Assembly (NCBI GenBank): GCA_041497115.1
Contig: JBGQFW010000154.1
Span: 1 to 7,797, forward strand
Reading direction: 5' to 3'
DNA length: 7,797 bases
DNA from: AR5 sp041497115
Lineage (GTDB): Bacteria > Methylomirabilota > Methylomirabilia > Rokubacteriales > CSP1-6
Shown: positions 1-6,388 of the stretch, piece after piece
How positions within the stretch are numbered: position 1 is the stretch's first letter
Layout: every line of letters starts with the position of its first letter
Notes under the pieces: generated by a model
The model's database searches: none
Told to the model about the DNA's origin: nothing
The model's input: the letters and a program-made list of their open reading frames with translations, nothing else
Translations under genes and position numbers: made by a program

Positions 1-390
1 CGGGCGATGGTGGAGTAGGTGGCCGCGCGCTACCCGGTCGACCCGGCACGCGTGCTGCTCACCGGAATGTCGGACGGCGCGACCTACGCGCTCGTCTGCG
101 GGCTCCGCGCGGGCATGCCGTTCACGCACCTGGCGCCGGCGTGCGGCGTGCTGCACCCCGCGCTGCTCGCGGGCGGCGGTCTCGCGCGCGCGCGTGGCCG
201 GCCAATCTATCTGGTCCACGGCGCGCTCGACTGGATGTTCCCGATCTACACCGCCCACATGGCTCGCGAGGCCCTCGAGACCGCGGGCGCGCGTCTCGTC
301 TATCGTGAGATCGCCGATCTCTCCCACACCTACCCGCGTGACGAGAACCCCCTGATCCTCGATTGGCTGGCGGATCGCGGGGCAGGGTGA
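1..390 (+). pseudogene. Alpha/beta hydrolase (carboxylesterase/phospholipase type), 3' part, with in-frame TAG
   Basis: The reading frame enters from the left edge and is broken by TAG at 16-18. After it, GTG at 19 could give 123 residues. That part carries a serine-hydrolase triad in the usual order (numbered from GTG 19): nucleophile elbow G-M-S-D-G with Ser18, Asp71 in HGALDWMFP, and His103 in LSHTYP. A complete enzyme of this fold needs the strands and oxyanion-hole loop before the nucleophile elbow, so 123 residues is too short to be functional alone. The codons just before the stop (A-M-V-E) continue smoothly into VAARYPVDPARV, so the TAG probably replaced a sense codon, TGG (Trp) being one base away. 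The last residues (ADRGAG) and the stop TGA at 388-390 lie inside the left arm of the inverted repeat at 371-403. The hydrolase class is clear but the substrate is unknown. The TAG could be a true nonsense mutation, a sequencing or assembly error, or less likely readthrough. Confidence 0.7.
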
Positions 391-528
391 CGGGTGGGGC
401 CGCTCGACCACGCGGCTGGCGCTCGCTTGACCCGCCTCGGCTGGGCTCCATCCGGCCACGGGGCGCTCGTAGTCGCGCGGCGGGAACGGGTCTCGGCGGC
501 CCCACCCGTCACCCTGCCCCACGATCCG
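371..528. repeat. 33-bp inverted repeat with 92-nt spacer
   Basis: Bases 371-403 and the reverse complement of 496-528 agree at 32 of 33 positions; the one mismatch is C378 against the complement of A521. The 92-nt spacer has no recognisable coding content. The left arm overlaps the last codons and stop of the hydrolase. No T-run follows the right arm, so it is not a standard intrinsic terminator, though a transcribed 33-bp hairpin could still end or insulate transcription. I see no obvious target-site duplication at its outer ends. It could be a small non-autonomous mobile element or a relic of one. Its sequence is unlike the 213-bp repeat that begins 16 bp further on. Confidence 0.75.
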
Positions 529-544
529 GTCACCCCGGAACGTC

Positions 545-757
545 CTAGCTTGGGTATTTCTGAACGAGGATACCGAGGTCGGACGGGTGGCGCTGGGGGC
601 TGTGCTCGCGCAGCCGGCGAAGTGGGACCCCCGAGTCCCGTCCGCAGCTCGAAGAGCTGCGATCGGGCGAGTGGGTGACGGAGCCGGGGTGCGGGCACAG
701 CCCCCGGCGCCAGGACCCGTCCGCCGCGTGTGGGCGTTCATGGATAGTCCAGGCTAG
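545..757 (+). repeat. 213-bp structured repeat, copy 1 (degenerate ends)
   Basis: This segment aligns end to end with 6198-6412 in the same orientation. It begins and ends with CTAG (545-548, 754-757). The terminal inverted repeats are eroded: one side keeps TGAACGA, the other CGTTCATG. Inside, 580-611 can pair with 689-723 as about 32 pairs with a 3-nt bulge (712-714) and three G-T oppositions, which would be G-U wobbles in a + strand RNA. The 614-689 core matches copy 2 at 75 of 76 bases. It can form a 5-bp stem (614-618 with 683-687), a small hairpin (624-639), and an 8-bp stem with a GAA loop (643-661). It has no coding potential. It lies 25 bp before LLM1. Best read as a MITE-like element or a repeated structured RNA; I do not recognise it as a named family. 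Confidence 0.85.
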
Positions 758-768
758 AGCGGGCGGTG

Positions 769-774
769 TATAGT
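769..774 (+). promoter_or_regulatory. Possible -10 box (TATAGT) for LLM1, leaderless spacing
   Basis: TATAGT ends 8 nt before the LLM1 ATG at 783, which would put the transcript start at or next to the start codon. No Shine-Dalgarno sequence is visible upstream of this ATG and no clear -35 box was found. This fits the TANNNT arrangement of leaderless genes in several high-GC bacteria. Position and motif are seen; function is inferred. Confidence 0.4.
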
Positions 775-782
775 CGCGCGCG

Positions 783-1757
783 ATGGACATCTCGTGCGCG
801 TTCGCGCCCGTGCCGGAGACGCCCGAGCACGTCGCCCTCGCCGAGCGGCTCGGCTACCGGCGCGCCTGGGTCTTCGACACGCCGGCCCTGCAGCTCGACG
901 TGTGGATGACGCTGTCGCGCGCCGCGACGCTGACCTCGCGCATCGAGCTGGGCCCCGGCGTGCTCATCCCGAGTCTCCGCCACGTGGTCGTCACGGCGGC
1001 GGCGATCGCGACGCTGGTGGACCAGGCGCCCGGTCGCGTGAACGTCGGCATCGGCTCCGGCTTCACCGGACGGCTGGCCATGGGCCAGCGCCCGAACTCC
1101 TGGAGCACCGTCGCCCTCTACGCGCGCCAGCTCCGCGCGCTGCTCGCGGGCGACACCGTGGACGTCGACGGCGCGCCGACGCGGCTGCTGCACGGCCCGG
1201 CGCAGGCGCCGGCGCGGCCGATCCGCGTGCCGTTCCTCTTCGGCGTGCGCGGCCCGAAGGGCCTGGCCGTGGCGCGCGAGCTGGGGCAGGGGATCTTCAC
1301 GGTGACGCCCACGGGCGGATTCGCGTGGTCGGCGCTCCTGACGCACGGGACCGTGCTCGAGCCCGGCGAGTCGCTCGACTCACCGCGCGTGCTGGCCGCG
1401 GCCGGCGCCGGGGCCGCTGTCGCGCTCCATCGCGCCTGGGAGTTCCAGAGCGCCCCGGGGCTCGATCTCGACGCACTCCCCGGCGGGCCGGCATGGCGGG
1501 CGGCGATCGAGGCCATTCCGGCGCGCGAGCGTCACCTGCGCACGCACGAGGGCCATCTGACGTTCCTGAACGATCTCGATCGCCCGGTCGTCGGCGCCAG
1601 GCTGATCGAGGCGTTCACCTTCACCGGCGAGACGAACGCGCTCCGCGCGCGGCTCGGCCGGCTGGCAGACCAGGGCGTGACCGAGATCGCCTACCAGCCG
1701 AAGGGGCCCGACGTCGCGCGCGAGCTCTCCGCCTTCGCCGCGATGGCTATGGCTTGA
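783..1757 (+). CDS. LLM-class flavin/F420-dependent oxidoreductase 1
   Basis: A 324-residue protein of the bacterial luciferase-like (LLM) superfamily, which are cytosolic TIM-barrel oxidoreductases using reduced FMN or F420. The evidence is the N-terminal barrel strand (DISCAF), the AERLGYRRAWVFDT segment near 20-33, ELGPGVLIPS near 55-64, and the family core APGRVNVGIGSGFTGRLAMG at 82-101, followed by the helix ending in LLAGDTVDVDG. It is paralogous to the gene at 5137-6201; both share GQRP, LEPGE and H-(L/F)-R-T-H-E. It lacks about 21 residues that LLM2 has between the barrel segment near 172 and LEPGE. ATG 783 is chosen because the homology starts there. The 3' end overlaps the convergent dehydrogenase by 11 bp (1747-1757). 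Cofactor and substrate cannot be told from sequence. Confidence 0.92.
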   Translation: MDISCAFAPVPETPEHVALAERLGYRRAWVFDTPALQLDVWMTLSRAATLTSRIELGPGVLIPSLRHVVVTAAAIATLVDQAPGRVNVGIGSGFTGRLAMGQRPNSWSTVALYARQLRALLAGDTVDVDGAPTRLLHGPAQAPARPIRVPFLFGVRGPKGLAVARELGQGIFTVTPTGGFAWSALLTHGTVLEPGESLDSPRVLAAAGAGAAVALHRAWEFQSAPGLDLDALPGGPAWRAAIEAIPARERHLRTHEGHLTFLNDLDRPVVGARLIEAFTFTGETNALRARLGRLADQGVTEIAYQPKGPDVARELSAFAAMAMA

Positions 1758-2865
1758 GGATGACCCGTGTGGCGGCGGTGCCCGCGTTCTTGCCCTGCCA
1801 CTCGGCGAAGGCGAACGCCTTGTTGACGTCGGCCAGCGGGAAGCTATGCGACACGACCTTCGAGAGCGGGTACTTGTCCTTCGTGCGCACGAGGAAGTCG
1901 AGCGCCGCCGGCATGATCCAGGGGTTGTAGTGCATGAGCCCCGTCCAGTGGATCTGCTGGGTGATGACCTTGGTGGCGGGGAAGCTCACCGGCTGCGGGA
2001 CGATGTTGCCGATGTCGACGAACTTCCCATTGAACCGGACCATGTCCAGCCCCTCGACCGTCGCCGCGGCGATCCCCACGACCTCGACGACCACGTCGGC
2101 GCCGCGACCGTCGGTGAGCTCCTTCACGCGCTGCACGCGCGCCTCGGGCGTCCCCAGCTCGTTCATGTCGATCGTGTCCGTCGCGCCGCACTTGCGCGCC
2201 ATCTCGAGGCGCAGCGGCTGCTTGTCGATCGAGATCACCCGCGAGGCGCCCTTCTCGGCGGCCACCGCCGCCGCGTAGATGCCGAGACCGCCCGCGCCCT
2301 GAATGACGACGACGTCACCGAACTTCATGTCGGCGTACTCGAGGCCGTGGAGCACCTGGCAGAGCGCGCAGTTCACCGGCGGGATGGCATCGTCCGGCAG
2401 GACGTCGGGCACCGTGAAGACGTAGTGGCCGGGCGGCAGGTAGTAGTAGTCCGCGTAGCCGCCGTCGCAGTACGGGTACTGATCGAGGTTGAACTGCATG
2501 CTCTTGCGCTGGCGATGCGGGCAGGCGTGGTGTTCACCGCGGATGCACCAGTAGCAGCGGTTGCACGGATTGAAGAACGGGAAGGCGACGCGGTCGCCCT
2601 CCTTGAGCGGCCGGCGCAGCGAGTCGGTCGCGACGCCCTTGCCCAGGCTCGCGACGACGCCCGTGAACTCGTGGCCGGGCACGCGGCGGAGATCGGGGCC
2701 CTGGTAGTTGCCGTCGTTGCGCCAGTAGTGGAGGTCCGAGCCGCAGATGGCCGCGGCAGTGTTCTTGATGAGGATGCCGCCGGGCTCGACCTCCGGGGTG
2801 GGCAGGGTCTCGAGCTCGAGCGGCTTTCCGGGCTGGTTGAGCACGACGGTCAATCCCTTTGGCAC
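1747..2865 (-). CDS. Zinc-dependent MDR alcohol/threonine-type dehydrogenase
   Basis: A 372-residue medium-chain dehydrogenase that should oxidise an alcohol with NAD(P) in the cytosol. Numbered from GTG 2865, the likely catalytic zinc ligands are Cys41 (ICGSD), His65 with Glu66 (PGHEFTG), and Cys166 by spacing to the Rossmann motif. The structural zinc lobe is present as Cys101, Cys104, Cys107 and Cys115. The dinucleotide motif GAGGLG is at 190-195, and Asp214 at the end of the second Rossmann strand favours NAD over NADP. The frame stays open upstream to 3105, but GTG 2865 is preferred: family homology starts there, an AGGAGG lies 7 nt before it, and the upstream extension would run antisense through the TPR gene. 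The substrate is unknown; resemblance is to the threonine/sorbitol/formaldehyde-type dehydrogenases. It is convergent with LLM1 and divergent from the TPR gene. Confidence 0.93.
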   Translation of the reverse strand: MPKGLTVVLNQPGKPLELETLPTPEVEPGGILIKNTAAAICGSDLHYWRNDGNYQGPDLRRVPGHEFTGVVASLGKGVATDSLRRPLKEGDRVAFPFFNPCNRCYWCIRGEHHACPHRQRKSMQFNLDQYPYCDGGYADYYYLPPGHYVFTVPDVLPDDAIPPVNCALCQVLHGLEYADMKFGDVVVIQGAGGLGIYAAAVAAEKGASRVISIDKQPLRLEMARKCGATDTIDMNELGTPEARVQRVKELTDGRGADVVVEVVGIAAATVEGLDMVRFNGKFVDIGNIVPQPVSFPATKVITQQIHWTGLMHYNPWIMPAALDFLVRTKDKYPLSKVVSHSFPLADVNKAFAFAEWQGKNAGTAATRVILKP

Positions 2866-2872
2866 CGGGTCT

Positions 2873-2878
2873 CCTCCT
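2873..2878 (-). promoter_or_regulatory. Shine-Dalgarno (AGGAGG) that sets the dehydrogenase GTG start
   Basis: AGGAGG reads on the minus strand, with a 7-nt spacer to GTG 2865. It decides against the longer frames that start further upstream. Confidence 0.75.
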
Positions 2879-2929
2879 CGCGCAATCGATGAATCGTGTC
2901 GAATGCGGCGGTATGCTGGCGTCGAGCGC

Positions 2930-3406
2930 ATGATCTCACGACTGACCGCGCTGCGTCTGGTGGTGACCCTGGCGGCCCTCGGACTCGCCCCCTGCGCGAG
3001 TCTCGCCGACCCCAGCGCGCCGGCCGTCGAGCAGCGGCGCCAGGCGCCGCCCGTGCCCGACGCCGAGAGCGAGTACAACCGCGGCGTGCGGGCGCGCGTC
3101 GTCAAGGACTGGCCGGCGGCGGTCGACGCCTTCCGCCGCGCGATCGCGCTGCACGCGGCCTTCGCAGAAGCCTGGAACGAGCTGGGCTACGCCCTCCGCA
3201 ACCAGGGCCGGTACGCCGAATCGCTCGACGCCTACGGCGAGGCTCTGCGCCTGCGCCCCGACTTTCCCGAGGCGCTCGAGTACCTCGGCGAAGCCTACGT
3301 GAAGCTCGGCCGCCTCGAGGACGCGCGGCGACTGCTCGAGCGCCTGCGCGTCCTCGACCCCGGCCGCGCCGAGGAGCTCGCGGAGGAAATCCGCAAGGGC
3401 CCCTAG
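2930..3406 (+). CDS. Small exported TPR protein
   Basis: From ATG 2930 this gives 158 residues. The N-terminus is a signal peptide: basic residues, then a hydrophobic run (about 10-24), then ASLA before DPSAP, suggesting signal peptidase I cleavage near 26. Cys22 follows Pro, so it is not a convincing lipobox. The mature part holds three tetratricopeptide repeats at about 45-78, 79-112 and 113-146, with typical W/G/Y/A positions (AWNELGYALRNQGRYAESL, ALEYLGEAYVKLGRLEDA). TPRs are helical protein-binding scaffolds, so this is probably a periplasmic or envelope adaptor with an unknown partner. ATG 2903 is an alternative start that would lengthen the signal peptide by nine residues. No strong Shine-Dalgarno is visible; a TATGCT at 2912-2917 could be a -10 box. 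Its stop overlaps the stop of the convergent lipoprotein gene by 4 bp (CTAG). Confidence 0.85.
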   Translation: MISRLTALRLVVTLAALGLAPCASLADPSAPAVEQRRQAPPVPDAESEYNRGVRARVVKDWPAAVDAFRRAIALHAAFAEAWNELGYALRNQGRYAESLDAYGEALRLRPDFPEALEYLGEAYVKLGRLEDARRLLERLRVLDPGRAEELAEEIRKGP

Positions 3407-5061
3407 AACCGCGACGCCGCGATCGTGATGTCCGCCTGCGCCCAGGCCTTGGTGAAGGCGTCCTCGGTCTGCCTGGCCTCGGCCGCCTTCCCCTGCGCTC
3501 TGAGACTCAGGGCGAGCCCGAAGAGCGACCAGCCGTTGCCGGGGTTCCGTCTCAGGTCCTCGCGATAGACCTGCTCGGCGTCGGCGGGCTTCCCGGCCTG
3601 GAGCAGCACGGCGCCCAGCGCCTGGCGCACCGGGAAGTACCAGGGTGGCGGCTCGGTGAACCAGTGGGTGTCCTGCTCGGCCACCGCGGCACGGAGCAGG
3701 CGCTCGGCGCTCGCGGCGTCACCCGCCTTGGCCGCGATCTCGCCCGCCAGCACGTTCGCCGCCATCTGGAGGACGTTCTTGGCGCGGAAGAAGAAGGCCA
3801 CGGTGCGCTCCGCCGGCACGGCCTGGAGGATGGACTCCAGCTCCCCCAGCTCGCGCCGGGCGTCGCCCGCTTGCCCCTTGGCGTTGAACGCGAGCCCGCG
3901 CGCGTAGTGCCAGACGCCGCGCGTGTACGGCCACTCGCGCGGCGGCGCCGGATGACGGAGCACGTCGTCCCAGCGGCCGAAGCGCACGAGCGCCACGATC
4001 GGCGCGACGGGGGCCGTCTCCATGTCCGGCATCTGCTTGATCATCTCGGCCGGCGCGTTGTCGGCGAACTCTCGCGCGGCGCGGATCGTCTCCGCGCTGC
4101 GTCCCTGCATGCCGGCCGATTGCCAGATGAAGTCGATGTTGTGCGGGTAGTAGAGCCCGCGATAGATCGGGCTCGGCTGCGCGGTCTTGAAGTAGGCGCG
4201 GTCTGCCCGCACCGCGGCGGCATTGGCGGTGACGGCATCCGCGTACCGGCCCACGCGCCAGTAGATATGGGACGGCATGTGGACGAGGTGGCCGGCGCCC
4301 GGCACCAGCCGGCCGAGCCGATCGGCGGCGGCCTCGCCGCGCCCGGGCTGGCGGCCTGCCTCGACGGCGTGGATATATAGATGTAGCGCGCCGACGTGGT
4401 CGGGGTTCCGCGCGAGGACCCGCTCGAGCGTCTGGATGATCTCCTCGGTGCCCGGATGGGGCGTGCCGTCGGGCGCCCACAGGTTCCACGGCCGGAGGTT
4501 CATCATGGCGTCGGCGAAGAACGTCGCGGCCTCGAGATCGTCGGGGAACCGGCGCGCGACGTCCCGGAGAGCGTCGGCGTAGGCGCGATCGAGGTCCTCG
4601 CGCTTGGCCTGCGGGTCGGCCGAGTGGCGCCGGGCGATCGCCTCGATGAGCGCGCCCTCCACCGGCCGGGCGCCGGCCGCGAGCCGCTGTGCCTGCTGCA
4701 CCGCCGCCAGGGCCCGTTTCTCACGGTCCCCGTCGGTCGGGTGGTTGTAGTTCCCGCCCTCGGTGAGGGCGATCCCCCAGTAGCACATGGCGCAGGTGGC
4801 ATCGGCGCGCGCGGCCTCGCGAAAGGCCTTCTGCGCCTCGTGGTGATTGAACGCGTAGACGAGGCGCAGGCCCTGATCGAACCAGCGCTGAGCTTCCGCG
4901 GACCGGACCGTGATGGGGTAGGAATAGCTGCCGAGCGAGTCGTAGAGGACCGGACGGCCTTCCGGGGCCGGGTGCCCGTGAGTCATATCGGTCCGCTGGG
5001 CGGAGCACGCCGTCAGACCGAGCAGCAGCGAAAGAAATGCGATCCACCGAAGTCCGCTCAT
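3403..5061 (-). CDS. TPR lipoprotein with conserved-looking Cys/His motifs, function unknown
   Basis: From ATG 5061 this gives 552 residues. Residues 1-19 form a lipoprotein signal peptide (MSGLRW, hydrophobic run, L-T-A-C lipobox), so Cys19 is probably lipidated and the protein envelope-anchored. The rest is helical and TPR-like: RWFDQGLRLVYAFNHHEAQKAF (59-80), repeats near 205-235 and 258-290, and C-terminal units near 478-535. Notable motifs are C-A-M-C-Y-W-G (Cys90, Cys93), H-L-Y-I-H-A-V-E (His227, His231), H-L-V-H-M-P-S-H (His258, 261, 265) and Y-Y-P-H-N (His307). I recognise the C-A-M-C-Y-W-G type from large TPR proteins of unknown function in environmental bacteria. The start is supported by GGGAGG 9 nt upstream and by the lipobox. 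The same frame stays open to 6396, but that part is antisense to LLM2 and the repeat and has no homology. Metal or haem binding by the Cys/His motifs is speculation. Confidence 0.88.
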   Translation of the reverse strand: MSGLRWIAFLSLLLGLTACSAQRTDMTHGHPAPEGRPVLYDSLGSYSYPITVRSAEAQRWFDQGLRLVYAFNHHEAQKAFREAARADATCAMCYWGIALTEGGNYNHPTDGDREKRALAAVQQAQRLAAGARPVEGALIEAIARRHSADPQAKREDLDRAYADALRDVARRFPDDLEAATFFADAMMNLRPWNLWAPDGTPHPGTEEIIQTLERVLARNPDHVGALHLYIHAVEAGRQPGRGEAAADRLGRLVPGAGHLVHMPSHIYWRVGRYADAVTANAAAVRADRAYFKTAQPSPIYRGLYYPHNIDFIWQSAGMQGRSAETIRAAREFADNAPAEMIKQMPDMETAPVAPIVALVRFGRWDDVLRHPAPPREWPYTRGVWHYARGLAFNAKGQAGDARRELGELESILQAVPAERTVAFFFRAKNVLQMAANVLAGEIAAKAGDAASAERLLRAAVAEQDTHWFTEPPPWYFPVRQALGAVLLQAGKPADAEQVYREDLRRNPGNGWSLFGLALSLRAQGKAAEARQTEDAFTKAWAQADITIAASRF

Positions 5062-5070
5062 GTCGTCTGC

Positions 5071-5090
5071 CCTCCCGTCCTGGAATCCTA
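5071..5090 (-). promoter_or_regulatory. Shine-Dalgarno and possible -10 box of the TPR lipoprotein gene
   Basis: On the minus strand, GGGAGG (5071-5076) lies 9 nt before ATG 5061, and TAGGAT (5085-5090) could be a -10 box giving a leader of about 17 nt. No clear -35 was seen. The 75-bp divergent gap (5062-5136) must also hold the LLM2 promoter. Confidence 0.5.
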
Positions 5091-5123
5091 GCCGATCCGC
5101 GCGCGGAAGTCGCCCGGCTCCTG

Positions 5124-5129
5124 TACCCT
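5124..5129 (+). promoter_or_regulatory. Possible -10 box (TACCCT) for LLM2, leaderless spacing
   Basis: TACCCT fits TANNNT and ends 7 nt before ATG 5137. No Shine-Dalgarno is visible before this ATG. The arrangement matches that of LLM1. Function is inferred from position only. Confidence 0.35.
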
Positions 5130-5136
5130 GTGCCCC

Positions 5137-6201
5137 ATGCGGTTCGGCATCTGCGTGATGGCGAACGTCGACGAGATCGGATTCTTCAGCCACGCCGAGA
5201 CCCTGGGCTACGACTCCCTGTGGGTGACGGATAGTCAGATGCTGTTCTCCGACTGCTACGCCGTGCTGGCGCTGGCCGCACGACAGACGACCCGACTCCG
5301 CATCGGCCCGGGCACCGCGATCTGCGGCACCCGGATCCCGCCGGTGCACGCGGCCGCGATGGCGACGCTGAACCGGCTGGCCCCGGGACGCGTGCATCTC
5401 GGCATCGGCACCGGCAACACCGCGATGCGGACGATGGGGCAACGGCCGATGCGGGTCGCCGAGTACCGTGAGTACCTCCGCGTCCTCAGCGCGCTGCTCC
5501 GCGGCGAGGTGGTGGACTACGCCTTCAACGGCGTCACCCGGCCGGTCCGGATGCTCATGCACGAGCGCAAGTACATGAATCTCACGCCGCGGATTCCGCT
5601 CTACGTGTCCGGCTTCGGACCGCGCGCGATGGAGCTGGCCGGAGAGTTCGGCGACGGCCTCGTGTTCGCCATCCCGCCGCGCGGCATTCCGGTGGCCGAG
5701 GCGCTGGGCCACGCGCGCCGTGGCGCGGCGCGTGCCGGGCGCGCGCTCGACGGGTTCCGCAACTGCGCGCTGACCAACATCGCGCTGCTCGAGCCGGGGG
5801 AGCCGGTCGACTCCGAGCGCGTGGTGCGCACGATCGGGCCGAACGTCATGGCGAGCGTCTACTATTTCTACGACGAGGTGCACGAGCGCGGCATCGAGCC
5901 CCCCGCGTTCCTGCGGCCCATGTGGAAGCAGTACTGCGCGCTGGTCGAGGCGACGCCGCCCGAGCATCGCCACTTCCGCACGCACGAGTTCCACTACACG
6001 TACCTGCACCCGGGCGAGGCCGCGCTGATCGACGCCGCCCTGATCAAGGCGACCTGTCTCGTCGGCACGGCCGACGCGCTGATCGAGCAGATCCGGGAGC
6101 TCGAGCGCCAGGGTCTCCAGGAGCTGATGTTCGCCACCGGGGTCGACGAGAAATGGCGGTTCGCCGAAGAATTCTCGCGCCGCGTGCTGGCGCGCCTCTA
6201 G
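5137..6201 (+). CDS. LLM-class flavin/F420-dependent oxidoreductase 2
   Basis: A 354-residue luciferase-like monooxygenase-superfamily protein, normal length for the family. It has the N-terminal strand MRFGICVM, the AETLGYDSLWVTDS segment at 20-33, RIGPGTAICG at 55-64, and the cofactor-binding core LAPGRVHLGIGTGNTAMRTM at 81-100. A second conserved barrel segment, PRIPLYVSGFGPRAMELAGE, is at 151-170, and the C-terminal substrate-side region includes HFRTHEFHYTYL near 279-290. It is paralogous to LLM1, but only this copy has the full helix after the FAIPPRG segment. It probably uses reduced FMN or F420 in the cytosol; the substrate is unknown. It is divergent from the TPR lipoprotein. Its stop TAG (6199-6201) lies within the terminal repeat of copy 2, and before that insertion it was probably followed 14-20 bp later by dapL in one operon. 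Confidence 0.92.
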   Translation: MRFGICVMANVDEIGFFSHAETLGYDSLWVTDSQMLFSDCYAVLALAARQTTRLRIGPGTAICGTRIPPVHAAAMATLNRLAPGRVHLGIGTGNTAMRTMGQRPMRVAEYREYLRVLSALLRGEVVDYAFNGVTRPVRMLMHERKYMNLTPRIPLYVSGFGPRAMELAGEFGDGLVFAIPPRGIPVAEALGHARRGAARAGRALDGFRNCALTNIALLEPGEPVDSERVVRTIGPNVMASVYYFYDEVHERGIEPPAFLRPMWKQYCALVEATPPEHRHFRTHEFHYTYLHPGEAALIDAALIKATCLVGTADALIEQIRELERQGLQELMFATGVDEKWRFAEEFSRRVLARL

Positions 6202-6221
6202 CCTGGATCGTTCATGAACGA
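6198..6221 (+). repeat. Left terminal inverted repeat of copy 2
   Basis: A 24-bp arm, perfectly complementary to 6389-6412. It contains the 14-bp palindrome TCGTTCATGAACGA at 6208-6221, a good shape for a dimeric DNA-binding protein. Confidence 0.9.
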
Positions 6222-6388
6222 GCATATCGAGATCGGACGGGTGGCGCCGCGGGCTGTGTCGGCGCAACCGGCGAAGTGGGACCCCCGAGTCCCGCCCGCA
6301 GCTCGAAGAGCTGCGATCGGGCGAGTGGGTGACGGAGCCGGGGCGCGGACACAGCCCGCGCGCCAGGACCCGTCCGCCTCGCGTATGG

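Larger units (their letters stand above)
391..782. other. Non-coding stretch between hydrolase and LLM1
   Basis: No protein-like reading frame is convincing here: the open frames on both strands are short, arginine- and proline-rich products of high GC. The stretch holds most of the 33-bp inverted repeat, a 16-bp gap (529-544), copy 1 of the 213-bp repeat (545-757), and a 25-bp segment before the LLM1 ATG with a possible -10 box. Confidence 0.7.

Noticed and set aside
545..757. CRISPR array, tRNA or a known riboswitch in the repeat
   Set aside because: There is no short regularly spaced repeat, no acceptor/anticodon pattern, and I recognise no known riboswitch consensus.
545..790. Short frames inside the repeats (similar peptides on the minus strand of both copies)
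   Set aside because: The similarity only reflects the DNA repeat. The peptides have no fold-like composition and run into unrelated sequence.
1740..1760. Intrinsic terminator between LLM1 and the dehydrogenase
   Set aside because: The genes overlap by 11 bp and no hairpin followed by a T-run is visible.
794..1930. Long arginine-rich frame in +1 register over LLM1
   Set aside because: Its composition is that of an off-frame shadow in high-GC DNA, while the 783-1757 frame has clear LLM motifs.
2866..3105. 80-residue N-terminal extension of the zinc dehydrogenase
   Set aside because: It shows no family homology and runs antisense through the TPR gene and its signal peptide. GTG 2865 has AGGAGG at good spacing.
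2896..4380. 494-residue arginine-rich frame on the + strand
   Set aside because: It is an off-frame and antisense shadow of the two TPR genes, with no domain signal.
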